A stretch of DNA of 64,000 nt. It comes from Sporichthya polymorpha DSM 43042 (GTDB taxonomy: Bacteria; Actinomycetota; Actinomycetes; Sporichthyales; Sporichthyaceae). The notes below the pieces were generated by a model, which was not told where the DNA came from, did not search any database, and saw only the letters and a list, made by a program, of their open reading frames with translations. Position 1 is the first letter of the stretch. Each line of letters begins with the position of its first letter. The position numbers were made by a program, and so were the translations under genes. Below, piece after piece: positions 1 to 8,062 of the stretch. Location of the stretch: assembly GCF_000384115.1 (NCBI RefSeq), contig NZ_KB913029.1:4563057-4627056 (forward strand). The letters are read 5' to 3'.

Positions 1-2
1 GG

Positions 3-323
3 CACCGCATCGTCGGCCGCGCGTCCGTGGACCTGATCAAGAGTGGCGGGTACCGCATCGGAGCGGGCGAGGTGGAGGCCGCGCTGCTCGCCCACCCGGG
101 CGTCCGCGAGGCCGCCGTCGTCGGTGAACCGGACCCCGATCTGGGCCAGCGCATCGTCGCTTTTGTCGTCGCCGACGAAGGAACGGACGCCGCGGTACTC
201 ACGCAGTTCGTGGCCGACGGACTCTCCGTGCACAAGCGGCCACGACGCGTGGAACTCGTCGAGAACCTGCCGCGTAACGCTCTGGGCAAGGTGCAGAAGT
301 CGCTGTTGATCCCGGGCACCTGA
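3..323 (+). CDS. Acyl-CoA synthetase (AMP-binding), C-terminal part; 5' end outside window
   Basis: This is the C-terminal swinging domain of an ANL-superfamily acyl-CoA synthetase, which activates a carboxylic acid through an acyl-adenylate and passes it to CoA. The frame is open from the window edge and reads the hinge motif GRASVDLIKSGGYRIGAGEVE-like near the start. The conserved lysine motif PRNALGKVQK lies near the end, at about base 270-300. The DLIKSGGYRIGAGE wording resembles malonyl-CoA synthetase (MatB-like) members, but the substrate cannot be fixed from this fragment. The gene ends just before the iron box of efeO, so it is probably not part of the iron operon. Confidence 0.9.
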   Translation, partial: HRIVGRASVDLIKSGGYRIGAGEVEAALLAHPGVREAAVVGEPDPDLGQRIVAFVVADEGTDAAVLTQFVADGLSVHKRPRRVELVENLPRNALGKVQKSLLIPGT

Positions 324-330
324 CCCGGGC

Positions 331-349
331 TAAGGTGAGGCAAACCTTA
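331..349 (+). promoter_or_regulatory. Iron box (DtxR/IdeR-like operator) upstream of efeO
   Basis: The 19-mer TAAGGTGAGGCAAACCTTA matches the known DtxR/IdeR consensus TTAGGTTAGGCTAACCTAA at 15 of 19 positions and has palindromic TAAGGT/ACCTTA arms. It ends 29 bases before the chosen efeO ATG, where an iron-loaded repressor would block transcription. A second box of the same type lies before the ferric ABC transporter at 26215-26233. Confidence 0.8.
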
Positions 350-378
350 ACGTGATCGGCCCAGGAAAGAGTTCCCGC

Positions 379-1398
379 ATGCGCCTGTCCCGCGCTCCCC
401 GCCGCCTCGCGGCCGCCACCGCCGTCGCCGCCCTCGTGCTCACCGCCGCGGCCTGCGGCGACGACGACGACGAGGCGACCTCGCGCAACATCACGCCGAC
501 CTCCGGCACGATCGGATCCTCCGGATCCGGTTCCGGTTCGGGGTCCGGCTCCGGGTCCGGCTCGGCGTCGGGTGCCTTCCAGGACCAGGAGTCCGCCGGC
601 CCGCTGACGCCCGAGGAGCAGGAGGCCGTCGACGACTACCGCGCCTACGTCACCGCGCAGGTCGCCGACAGCATCGCCAAGTCCGAGGACCTGCTCGAGG
701 CGATTCAGGACGACGACGTCGCCGAGGCGAAGGAGATCTACCCCGAGTCGCGCGTCGGCTGGGAGAGCATCGAGCCCGTCGCCGCCGCCTTCGGTGACCT
801 CGACCCGCGGCTGGACCTGCGCGAGGCCGACGTCGAGGCCGGCGACACCTGGACCGGCTGGCACGTCATCGAGAAGGCGCTCTGGGAGGACGAGACCACC
901 GACGGGATGGAGGAGGTCGCCGAGACCCTGCTGAAGGACCTCGACGAACTCCGCCAGTCGGTGAAGACCGTCGTCATCACCCCGACGCTGATGGCCAACG
1001 GCGCGAAGGAACTCCTCGACGAGGTCGCCTCCGGGAAGATCACCGGCGAGGAGGAGGCGTTCAGCCACACCGACCTCTGGGACTTCCAGGCCAACGTCGA
1101 CGGCGCACGCAAGGTCTTCGACCTCCTCAAGCCGATCGCGGAGGAGAACGACCCCGACCTCGTGAAGGAGCTCGAGGAGGAGTTCGACGACGTCGACGGC
1201 GAGCTCAAGAAGTACCGGCGCGGCGACGGGTTCGTCTCGTACGACTCCGTGAAGGACGCACAGCGCAAGGAGCTGTCCGACGCCGTGAACGCCCTCGCTG
1301 AGCCGCTGTCCAAGCTCGCCGGCGCGATCCAGCCCACCGAGGGCAGCGCCAGCGGCGCCGGCAGTGGCAGTGCGAGCGGGAGCAGCAGCACCAGCTGA
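379..1398 (+). CDS. efeO: EfeO-like iron-uptake lipoprotein (imelysin/M75 domain)
   Basis: This periplasm-equivalent lipoprotein belongs to the EfeO/imelysin family, which supplies iron to the EfeUOB importer. The 339-residue product has a basic signal peptide and a lipobox ending at Cys26 (TAAACG). A Gly/Ser linker follows at about residues 47-68, then an all-helical M75 domain with the metal-site motif HVIE at 162-165. A Ser/Gly tail follows from about 325. The ATG at 379 was chosen because AGGAAAG lies at a good distance; an in-frame GTG at 352 has no ribosome site and is closer to the iron box. There is no N-terminal cupredoxin domain, as in many shorter family members. It is followed 32 bases later by efeB. 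Confidence 0.88.
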   Translation: MRLSRAPRRLAAATAVAALVLTAAACGDDDDEATSRNITPTSGTIGSSGSGSGSGSGSGSGSASGAFQDQESAGPLTPEEQEAVDDYRAYVTAQVADSIAKSEDLLEAIQDDDVAEAKEIYPESRVGWESIEPVAAAFGDLDPRLDLREADVEAGDTWTGWHVIEKALWEDETTDGMEEVAETLLKDLDELRQSVKTVVITPTLMANGAKELLDEVASGKITGEEEAFSHTDLWDFQANVDGARKVFDLLKPIAEENDPDLVKELEEEFDDVDGELKKYRRGDGFVSYDSVKDAQRKELSDAVNALAEPLSKLAGAIQPTEGSASGAGSGSASGSSSTS

Positions 1399-1430
1399 CG
1401 CTCCGTCACCACCGTGTGGAGGTGAGTCGA

Positions 1431-2738
1431 ATGAGTTCCGAGCCCACGAACGACCAGAGCACCGAGCCGACGCCGACCGCGGAGGTCAGTCGCCGGCGCG
1501 CGCTCGGGATCGCCGGGCTCGGGGCCGCCGCGATCGGCGGACTCACGTACATCGGCCGGGAGGCCGTCGCGAGCGCGGACTCGGAGAAGGCCTCCGCGCT
1601 CGCCGCCGGGGGGCTCGCCCCGCGCGGGCTCCCGATCGCGTTCCACGGCCCGCACCAGGCCGGCATCGCGACCCCGGTGCAGGACCGGCTCCACTTCACG
1701 ACCTTCGACGTGAAGACCGAGAACCGCGGCGAGCTCGTCTCGCTGCTGCAGGCGTGGACCCGCGCCGCGGAGCGGATGTGCAACGGGCTCGACGCCGTCG
1801 AGGGCGGCGCGTTCCCCCGCGTCCCCGAGTACCCGCCGGGCGACACCGGGGAGGCCGTCGGGCTGCCGGCGTCGCGGCTCACGTTGACGATCGGCTTCGG
1901 CCCCACCTTGTTCCGCAAGGGCGGCAAGGACCGCTTCGGTCTGACGGGGCGTAAGCCCGAGGCGCTCGCGGACCTGCCGAAGTTCCGCGGCGACACCCTC
2001 GACCCGCTGCGCAGCGGGGGCGACATCGCCGTCCAGGCGTGCTCGGACGACCCGCAGATCGCGGTCCACGCGATCCGCAACCTCGCCCGCATCGGCTTCG
2101 GCACGGTGTCGGTGCGCTGGTCCCAGCTCGGCTTCGGCAAGACCTCCTCCACGACGCCCGAGGAGCAGACCCCGCGCAACCTGTTCGGCTTCAAGGACGG
2201 CACCAACAACCCGTCGGTCGACGACATCGCGACCCTCGACCAGCACATCTGGGTCGGCGCGGCGGACGACCCCGAGTGGCTCCGCGGCGGTTCGTACCTG
2301 GTCGCCCGGCGCATCCGGATGCTCATCGAGATCTGGGACCGCACCTCGCTGGTCGAGCAGGAGAACATCATCGGCCGCGACAAGTCCGAGGGTGCCCCCG
2401 CCGGCCTGCGGTTCGAGCGCGACCCGATCGACCTGTCTCAGCAGCCACCGGACTCGCACGTGATGCTGGCGATGCCGGAGACCAACGAAGGCGCGACGAT
2501 GCTGCGCCGCGGCTACTCGTTCGTCGACGGCTCCGACGGTCTCGGCCGCCTCGACGCCGGGCTGTTCTTCCTCGCGTTCCAGCGCGACCCGCGGACCGGG
2601 TTCATCCCGGTCCAGCAGAAGCTCGCCCGCGCCGACGTCCTCAACGAGTACATCCGGCACACCGGCTCCGGGGTCTACGCGTGCCCGCCGGGCGTCACCG
2701 GGCCCGACCGCTGGTGGGGCGACACCCTCTTCGCCTGA
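1431..2738 (+). CDS. efeB: EfeB-like Dyp-type haem peroxidase / deferrochelatase (Tat-exported)
   Basis: This is a dye-decolorizing-type peroxidase of the EfeB group, exported folded with haem, which works with EfeO in iron acquisition. The product has 435 residues. A twin-arginine signal (SRRRALG at 20-26, then a hydrophobic Gly/Ala stretch) lies at the N-terminus. The family motif GFKDGTNNP begins at about residue 253, and the C-terminal half carries the expected haem-pocket segments. The ATG at 1431 has GGAGGTGAG just upstream; a GTG at 1416 overlaps that ribosome site and was rejected. No EfeU permease gene lies beside it in this window. Confidence 0.9.
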   Translation: MSSEPTNDQSTEPTPTAEVSRRRALGIAGLGAAAIGGLTYIGREAVASADSEKASALAAGGLAPRGLPIAFHGPHQAGIATPVQDRLHFTTFDVKTENRGELVSLLQAWTRAAERMCNGLDAVEGGAFPRVPEYPPGDTGEAVGLPASRLTLTIGFGPTLFRKGGKDRFGLTGRKPEALADLPKFRGDTLDPLRSGGDIAVQACSDDPQIAVHAIRNLARIGFGTVSVRWSQLGFGKTSSTTPEEQTPRNLFGFKDGTNNPSVDDIATLDQHIWVGAADDPEWLRGGSYLVARRIRMLIEIWDRTSLVEQENIIGRDKSEGAPAGLRFERDPIDLSQQPPDSHVMLAMPETNEGATMLRRGYSFVDGSDGLGRLDAGLFFLAFQRDPRTGFIPVQQKLARADVLNEYIRHTGSGVYACPPGVTGPDRWWGDTLFA

Positions 2739-2840
2739 TACCTGAGCGTTTGCCAAGAACCCTGGCCGGTTCGGGCATTCGGGACATCTCGCACCGAGGC
2801 CTTCCCTAAGCTCCGCGACAAGCGAACTGGGGAGGGCGCT

Positions 2841-3851
2841 GTGGACGAGTTCGTCTCGATCCCGGCACAGGGGGCGACCGGGGGAATCCGCGTACGGGGC
2901 GCGCGGCGCACGTACGGGGCCCTGGCGGCCGTGGACTCCATCGATCTCGACGCGCGGCCGGGGGCGGTCACCGCGCTGGTCGGCCCGTCGGGGTCCGGCA
3001 AGACGACGATGCTGATGATGCTCGCGACGTTGGTGGCACCCGACGGCGGCGAGATCCGCGTGGCCGGGTTCGACCCGGCGCGCAACCCGGGCCAGGTACG
3101 CGCCCGCGTGGGATGGATGCCGGACTCGTTCGGCACCTACGGCAATCTGACGCCCCGTGAGGTTCTTGAGGTGGTCGGCGCGGCCCACCGGTTCTCGCGG
3201 CCGGACCGCTCCACCCGGGCCGCGGAACTGCTCCGCCGCGTCGGGCTGAGCAATGTCGTCGAGCGCCCCGTGCAGGTCCTCAACCGCGGCCAGCAGCAAC
3301 GACTCGGTCTCGCCCGGGCGATGGTGCACCGCCCGCGCATCCTGCTCCTCGACGAACCCACCGCCGGCCTGGACCTCGTCAGCCGCGGAGAGCTCACGCG
3401 GCTGCTGCGGGAGCTCGCCGCGGAGGGCCACACCATCCTGCTGACGGCGCCCACGCCGGCCGAGGTGGCCGGCATCGCCGACCACGTCGTCCTGGTGGCG
3501 GCCGGCCGCACGGTCTCCCGGCCCGACCCGGTTCCGGCGCGCCGCGCGCGAGCAGCGGCAGCGGCTCCTTGGCGGATCCGCGCCCTCGACGACGACGTCC
3601 TGCTGACCGCCCTGCGCGCGTACGGGTTCCACCACTGCACGTCGGAGGCCACCGGAGTGCAGGTGCTGCTGCGCGGAGACCTCGAAGCGGCGGATCTACT
3701 GACCGCTCTCGTGCGTGACGGCGTGCGGGTCGTCACACTCCAACCGGCCGAGATGACGGCGGGTGACGTCCGTCCTGGGGTCATTGCCGGATTTGGTGCT
3801 CATGACGGACCAGTCGTCGTGACGCAGCATCACGAGAACTCCACCGCGTGA
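2841..3851 (+). CDS. ABC transporter ATP-binding protein with degenerate signature and switch motifs
   Basis: This 336-residue protein has the nucleotide-binding fold of ABC-2-type exporters. Walker A is GPSGSGKT (48-55) and Walker B is ILLLDEPTAGLD. The signature reads LNRGQQQR instead of LSGGQQQR. The region expected to hold the switch histidine reads LLTAPTPAEVAGIADH, so that histidine seems lost. A C-terminal extension of about 110 residues follows, as in some antibiotic or peptide exporters. The GTG start has GGGGAGGG upstream. No permease gene is adjacent, so the partner is unknown. Transport activity is doubtful; it may be regulatory. Confidence 0.82.
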   Translation: MDEFVSIPAQGATGGIRVRGARRTYGALAAVDSIDLDARPGAVTALVGPSGSGKTTMLMMLATLVAPDGGEIRVAGFDPARNPGQVRARVGWMPDSFGTYGNLTPREVLEVVGAAHRFSRPDRSTRAAELLRRVGLSNVVERPVQVLNRGQQQRLGLARAMVHRPRILLLDEPTAGLDLVSRGELTRLLRELAAEGHTILLTAPTPAEVAGIADHVVLVAAGRTVSRPDPVPARRARAAAAAPWRIRALDDDVLLTALRAYGFHHCTSEATGVQVLLRGDLEAADLLTALVRDGVRVVTLQPAEMTAGDVRPGVIAGFGAHDGPVVVTQHHENSTA

Positions 3852-3929
3852 CGACCGCGACGGAGACGTCCGATCCCGGGTAACCCGTTCGGCAGCATTC
3901 GCTGCACGCGACTCCGCTAGTAGCTTTTG

Positions 3930-3959
3930 CCCCCTGCGGATAACGCCGCTCGGGGGTTT
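3930..3959 (+). terminator. Possible intrinsic terminator after the ABC ATPase gene
   Basis: CCCCC at 3930-3934 can pair with GGGGG at 3952-3956, with a shorter inner GCG/CGC pairing, and TTT follows. The stem is imperfect and the T-run short, so this is a modest candidate. It lies 78 bases after the ABC gene and just before the FHA gene. Confidence 0.35.
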
Positions 3960-3986
3960 GAAGCCTCCGCGGGATGGGGAGTGGAC

Positions 3987-4586
3987 GTGGTCGCGCATTT
4001 GGTTGTCTCACGGCCGGGGGGCCCTGAGTTCGTGGTGCTGTCGGCATCCGGCATGAGCATGGGTCGGGCGCCGGACAACGACGTGATCATCGCGGACGAA
4101 AGCGTCTCGCGCCTGCACGCCATCCTGGAGGCCCGCTCCGGCGGGTGGTCGATCCGGGACCTCGGCTCGCGCAACGGCACCTTCGTCAACGGTGAACGGA
4201 TCCTCGGCGAACGCGCGCTGCGCGACCGCGACGAGATCCGGGTCGGCGGGGCGCGGTTGGCGTTCCGGCCGGACCCGGAGACCGAGCGGTACGCCGAGAC
4301 CCTCGCCGCCGATCCACCGCCGGAACTGACGCGGCGCGAGCGCGACGTGCTGCTCGCGTTGTTCCAGCCGGCGGGCACGGCCGACGTGTTCATGGAGCCG
4401 GCGTCGACGCGGCGCATCGCCGAGGTGCTGTTCGTCAGCGAGGCGGCGGTGAAGCAACACCTCCTCAAGCTCTACGAGAAGTTCGGTATCCGCGCGGGCG
4501 GCGACCGCCGCCGGGTGCAGCTCGCGAACGAGGCGCTGCGTCGCGGCGCGGTGTCCTTCAGTGAGGTGCGTGACATTCTGCGCTGA
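3987..4586 (+). CDS. FHA domain protein with C-terminal helix-turn-helix
   Basis: The product of about 199 residues is an intracellular signalling protein. The N-terminal half is a forkhead-associated domain with GRAPDNDVI, SRLHA and GSRNGTFVN motifs, which bind phosphothreonine. The C-terminal half (about 115-199) begins LTRRERDVL and reads like a LuxR-type winged or four-helix HTH (TRRIAEVLFVSEAAVKQHLLKLYEKFGI). The start is uncertain: GTG at 3987 has GGGGAG upstream, while GTG 3981 and TTG 3927 are alternatives. A Ser/Thr kinase gene lies 1.3 kb downstream and could phosphorylate its partners. DNA binding is inferred, not shown. Confidence 0.85.
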   Translation: MVAHLVVSRPGGPEFVVLSASGMSMGRAPDNDVIIADESVSRLHAILEARSGGWSIRDLGSRNGTFVNGERILGERALRDRDEIRVGGARLAFRPDPETERYAETLAADPPPELTRRERDVLLALFQPAGTADVFMEPASTRRIAEVLFVSEAAVKQHLLKLYEKFGIRAGGDRRRVQLANEALRRGAVSFSEVRDILR

Positions 4587-4891
4587 CGCCTTTCGCGTCG
4601 GGGCGAATTCCCGGTAATGCATAAGCGGCCGGAAATCGCGGATCGGCTGTTCGAGCGTTACCGGTGGGTAGGTCGAAATTCCGCGAACCACCAGGTCAGG
4701 GGCCCTTCGGGGCTCCTTTTCCGCTTCTGCGCAGGTTCGTTCGACCCCCCTGACGATCCGGTCAGATTCCCCTTACCCGACGGTGCGGAACCGCTGTCGT
4801 TGGCGGCCATTACCGGTGCGGTGTGCCACGGCGAAGGATTCGACTGCCGGGGAAATGCGCTCGGCAATGTTCGAGGGGGGTCGAACGTTTG
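4587..4891. other. Intergenic region before the CAP-domain gene
   Basis: This 305-base stretch holds the terminator at 4698-4720. A 91-codon open frame spans it, but it runs through that hairpin and has no ribosome site or recognizable protein pattern, so I do not call it a gene. The promoter of the CAP-domain gene probably lies in the second half; no clear -35/-10 pair was seen. Confidence 0.5.
4698..4720 (+). terminator. Rho-independent terminator with UUCG tetraloop
   Basis: AGGGGCCC (4698-4705) pairs with GGGCTCCT (4710-4717) around a TTCG loop, giving an 8-bp stem with one G-U pair. It is followed directly by a T-run. This is the textbook form of an intrinsic terminator and probably ends the FHA transcript. 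Confidence 0.8.
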
Positions 4892-5830
4892 ATGAATCGA
4901 CGCAGAACCGCACCGGGCCGGGTCCTGGTCGTCGCGTTCCTGGCCGCCACCGGCCTGGTGGCCTACGCCGCACCCGGCCTCGCCGCCGAGGCCGGGCCCA
5001 CACCGCCGCTGACCGCCGTCGCGGCCGCACCGACCGGGGACGACCCCGACGACGAGCCGTCGGGGGGCGGCTGGCGCGGGACCCGCGAGGGCGAGGACGC
5101 CGGGGGCGAGGACGACTTCGCCGAGGAGGACTCTCGCGACGAGGACGAGGACGGGTACGACTCGGCCGGGTCGTCGGACGCCGACGAGCGGTACGTCGTC
5201 GACGGCGAGCAGAAGTCGAGCAAGGCCAAGAGCACGAAGATCACGACCAAGAAGAAGAAGGACAGCAAGCAGTCCGCCAAGAAGAAGGCGGCGAAGAAGA
5301 AGGCCGCAAAGAAGGCCGCCGAGAAGAAGGCGAAGCAGCAGGCCGCCGCCAGGAAGAAGATGCGCCGGCAGGCGCTCAAGGCCGCCCGGGCCGCGCAGAA
5401 GCGCGAACAGCAGCAGCGCCGGGCGACCGCCGACGACGGCGACTCCGGTGGCTCGATCGACTCGATGCGGCAGGCGATTCTCGACCTCACCAACCGCGCG
5501 CGGGCCTCGGCCGGCTGCGGGCGCCTGCGGTACAGCAACCAGCTGGAACGGTCCGCCCAGTCCCACGCCAACGACATGGCCGAGCACAACTACATGTCAC
5601 ACACCTCGCGCAGCGGGAAGAACTCCGACCAGCGCATTCGGGCGACGGGCTTCAACGGCGACAAGACCGGCGAGAACCTGGCGAACGGGTTCTCCTCACC
5701 CGAGGCCGTCGTGAAGGCCTGGATGAACTCGCCCAGCCACCGACGGAACATCGTCGACTGCAAGTTCAAGATCCTGGGCGTCGGCTACGTCCGCTCCGGC
5801 GGGTACTGGGTCCAGCACTTCGGGGGCTGA
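4892..5830 (+). CDS. Secreted CAP/SCP-domain protein with Lys-rich linker
   Basis: This 312-residue exported protein is of the CAP (SCP/PR-1-like) superfamily. It has a signal peptide (MNRRRTAPGR followed by a hydrophobic stretch to about residue 33). An acidic Asp/Glu-rich segment follows (about 50-105), then a strongly basic Lys/Ala coiled segment (about 108-180). The C-terminal CAP domain begins near SMRQAILDLTNRAR and carries HANDMAEHNYMSH, GENLANG and WMNSPSHRRNI motifs. The ATG at 4892 follows GAGGGGGG. The basic segment could bind teichoic or nucleic polyanions or the cell wall; that is inference. The function of bacterial CAP proteins is mostly unknown. Confidence 0.88.
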   Translation: MNRRRTAPGRVLVVAFLAATGLVAYAAPGLAAEAGPTPPLTAVAAAPTGDDPDDEPSGGGWRGTREGEDAGGEDDFAEEDSRDEDEDGYDSAGSSDADERYVVDGEQKSSKAKSTKITTKKKKDSKQSAKKKAAKKKAAKKAAEKKAKQQAAARKKMRRQALKAARAAQKREQQQRRATADDGDSGGSIDSMRQAILDLTNRARASAGCGRLRYSNQLERSAQSHANDMAEHNYMSHTSRSGKNSDQRIRATGFNGDKTGENLANGFSSPEAVVKAWMNSPSHRRNIVDCKFKILGVGYVRSGGYWVQHFGG

Positions 5831-5846
5831 GCCCCACCACTCGTTG

Positions 5847-5888
5847 CGTCCGGCTGACGGTGGCCTGTAGACCACCGTTGGCCGGACG
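5847..5888. terminator. Bidirectional hairpin between convergent CAP and kinase genes
   Basis: The 17-base arms at 5847-5863 and 5872-5888 are complementary at 15 positions, and the remaining two form G-U pairs. The loop has 8 bases. It sits exactly between two convergent stop codons, so it probably terminates both transcripts, although no long T-run follows. Confidence 0.65.
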
Positions 5889-5894
5889 TAGCGG

Positions 5895-6959
5895 TTAAGA
5901 CGAGAAGGAGCGACGGTCCCGGGCGGCCGGGAGACGGATGCCGCGCCAGCGGGCCGCGAGCTCGGTGAGGTCGGTGGTCTCGGCGTCCGGGTCGGGTGTG
6001 TCTGCTCGGCGGGCGCCGGTCCTCCCCTCCAGGCCGGCGCCCGCCGAGAGAGCGCGCACCGCAGCGGGCCGCGGTACGACGACGAGGTCCGCAGCGCTGC
6101 GACGCGCCGCGGAGAGAACATCGGTGAGCCCGATCGCGAAGGCGAGCGCGCCACCGGGCCGCCCGACCGGGTCCTTCGCCAGAGCGGCGTCGAGCAGACG
6201 CACGAGGCCGTCCGGTGCGCTCGGGACGTCGGGCGGCGGGTCCTGCGCGATGCGCAGGTAGAACGCCGCGAGAGGCTCGTCCGGCGCGGCCGCGAACGGC
6301 GGCGTGCCCGCGATGAGGTAGTAGACCGTGGCCGCGAGTGAGTACACGTCAGAAGGCACGGTGGCCGGGGATCCGTCGAGCACCTCGGGCGCGCAGTACG
6401 GCACGGAGCCGCTGACGCGGACCGGCGCTTCCGACGCGTCGTCCGGCAGCGCCGAACCGAAGTCGGCGAGCAAGGGGACGCCGGTGTCGGAGAGCAGGAC
6501 GTTGTGCGGCTTGACGTCCCGGTGCAGCACACCGCGGCGGTGGGCGGACTCCAGCGCGCCGGCGAGCTGGATGCCCATCCGCGCCGCCTGGTGCCACGGC
6601 AGGGGGCCGTACCGGAGGATGTGCTCGTGCAGCGTGCCGCGCTGCGCGTAGTCCAGGACGAGGTACGGACGGCCGTCGGAGAGCGTGCCCGTCGCGTGGA
6701 CCGGAAGAACGTGCGGATGGCCGGAAAGCCTTCCCAGCGCGAGGGATTCGCGGGCGAAGCGCTGCGCTCCCTCGGCCTGTTCACCCGTGCTCGAACCCAC
6801 GCGGACGGTGCCGACCTTGACCGCGACGTGGCGGTCCAGCGCATCCTGGCGCGCGCGGTAGACGACCGCGAACGCACCGCGGCCGATCAGGGCGAAGTCG
6901 CGAAGTCCAGGGATGCACGGAACCTGCGGAAGGTTCGGCACCGCGCCGTCCAACGCCAC
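5895..6959 (-). CDS. Soluble serine/threonine protein kinase (PknB-like)
   Basis: This 354-residue kinase is of the eukaryotic-type (Hanks) family. The glycine loop is GRGAFAVVYRA, the ATP lysine is in VAVKVG, the catalytic loop is HRDVKPHNVLL and the metal motif is DFGSA. The catalytic domain covers about residues 20-280. No transmembrane segment or PASTA domain is present, so it should be cytosolic, unlike PknB itself. The GTG start has GAGGTGG upstream. Its nearness to the FHA-HTH gene suggests a phospho-signalling pair, which is inference. The C-terminal 70 residues resemble no domain I know. Confidence 0.92.
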   Translation of the reverse strand: MALDGAVPNLPQVPCIPGLRDFALIGRGAFAVVYRARQDALDRHVAVKVGTVRVGSSTGEQAEGAQRFARESLALGRLSGHPHVLPVHATGTLSDGRPYLVLDYAQRGTLHEHILRYGPLPWHQAARMGIQLAGALESAHRRGVLHRDVKPHNVLLSDTGVPLLADFGSALPDDASEAPVRVSGSVPYCAPEVLDGSPATVPSDVYSLAATVYYLIAGTPPFAAAPDEPLAAFYLRIAQDPPPDVPSAPDGLVRLLDAALAKDPVGRPGGALAFAIGLTDVLSAARRSAADLVVVPRPAAVRALSAGAGLEGRTGARRADTPDPDAETTDLTELAARWRGIRLPAARDRRSFSS

Positions 6960-7129
6960 TGTTCCACCTCGTAATCGGATACGTCCGACTTGCTCGACGA
7001 GGCGGATACTGACACGGTTCGACGCCCCCTACCCTGGTCTGACCGGGTAGCAAACCCGTGTCGTCACTCAGTTCACCCGAGTGGCCCAATGCGACGTCAC
7101 AGCGGCGCGATTCCGGTCCAGCACCGCGA

Positions 7130-7143
7130 CCGGACCGGTCCGG
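7130..7143. repeat. Perfect 14-bp palindrome CCGGACCGGTCCGG upstream of the kinase gene
   Basis: This self-complementary site lies in the 293-base gap between the kinase start and the end of the RNA methyltransferase gene, about 170 bases before the kinase start codon. It could be an operator or chance in GC-rich DNA. Nothing else was recognized in this gap. Confidence 0.3.
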
Positions 7144-7252
7144 ACATTCCCGGAGATGTCGCCTGGCCGCAGGGCCGAACGCGCCGGCGCTCTCCCTCGC
7201 CCACACGGACCAACGGCACCGTTCGGCTCAACGGCGATCCAAGCCAGAACTG

Positions 7253-8062
7253 CTATCGCGTCGCGTAGAACGCGACCGCGGCCGCCGCCGCGACGTTGAG
7301 CGAGTCGATCCCGCCGGCCATCGGGATCGTCACCTCGACCGCCGCTGCGGCGACGGTCGAGGCGCGCAGACCGTCGCCCTCGGAACCGAGGATCAGGGCC
7401 AGCGCGGGGAGACGGCGAGCGACGAACTCGTCAAGAGGGACGGCCTTCTCCCCCAGGGTCAGCGCCGCGGTGACGAAGCCGGCGTCGTGCAGGAGCGAGA
7501 TGTCCTCGGGCCAGCGCTCGAGGCGGGTCCAGGGGACGGTGAAGCACGCGCCCATCGAAGTGCGGATCGCCCGGCGGTACAGCGGGTCCGCGCAACTCGG
7601 CGTCACCAGCACCGCGTCGACGCCGAACGCGGCGGCGCTGCGCATCGCCGCGCCGACGTTCGTGTGGTCGGTGATGTCCTCCAGCACCGCGACGCGCCGC
7701 GCGCCGGCGAGCACCTCTGCCACGGCGGGCAGCGGGCGTCGATCCATGGCCGCGAGCAGACCACGATGAACGTGATACCCCGTCAGACGTTCGAGTACGT
7801 CGGGCCCGGCGACGAACACCGGCGCCCCGGCCGCGGCGACCCGCGCGACCAGATCCGCGGCGGGATCGACGCGGTTCGGCGCGAGCAGCAGCGACCGCGG
7901 CGTGAATCCGGCGTCGAGCGCGCGTTCCAGAACGGTGGCGCCCTCCGCGATGAAGACGCCCGCGGCCGGCTCGCGCTTCACCCGGTGCCCCACGTCGGTG
8001 AGCCGGGCGTAGTCGGCGAGGCGCGGGTCGGTCGGGTCCCCGACCTCGACCGGCGGCGTCAC
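7253..8062 (-). CDS. TrmH/SpoU-family RNA 2'-O-methyltransferase
   Basis: This 269-residue SPOUT-class enzyme transfers a methyl group from S-adenosylmethionine to a ribose 2'-OH, probably in rRNA or tRNA. The N-terminal substrate-binding part (about 1-100) is followed by the knotted catalytic domain. Its motifs are NVGAAMRSAAAFG, LILGSEGDGL and IPMAGGIDSLNVAAAAA. The start overlaps the cobA stop by 4 bases, so it is translated as the last gene of the cobalamin operon. It has no obvious role in B12 synthesis. The exact RNA target cannot be read from sequence. Confidence 0.9.
   Translation of the reverse strand: MTPPVEVGDPTDPRLADYARLTDVGHRVKREPAAGVFIAEGATVLERALDAGFTPRSLLLAPNRVDPAADLVARVAAAGAPVFVAGPDVLERLTGYHVHRGLLAAMDRRPLPAVAEVLAGARRVAVLEDITDHTNVGAAMRSAAAFGVDAVLVTPSCADPLYRRAIRTSMGACFTVPWTRLERWPEDISLLHDAGFVTAALTLGEKAVPLDEFVARRLPALALILGSEGDGLRASTVAAAAVEVTIPMAGGIDSLNVAAAAAVAFYATR

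Noticed and set aside
199-3635. Long minus-strand open frames opposite efeO, efeB and the ABC gene
   Set aside because: They are antisense shadows created by high GC content. The plus-strand frames carry all recognizable motifs.
4617-4892. 91-codon open frame before the CAP gene
   Set aside because: It runs through the strong terminator at 4698 and has no ribosome site or protein-like pattern.
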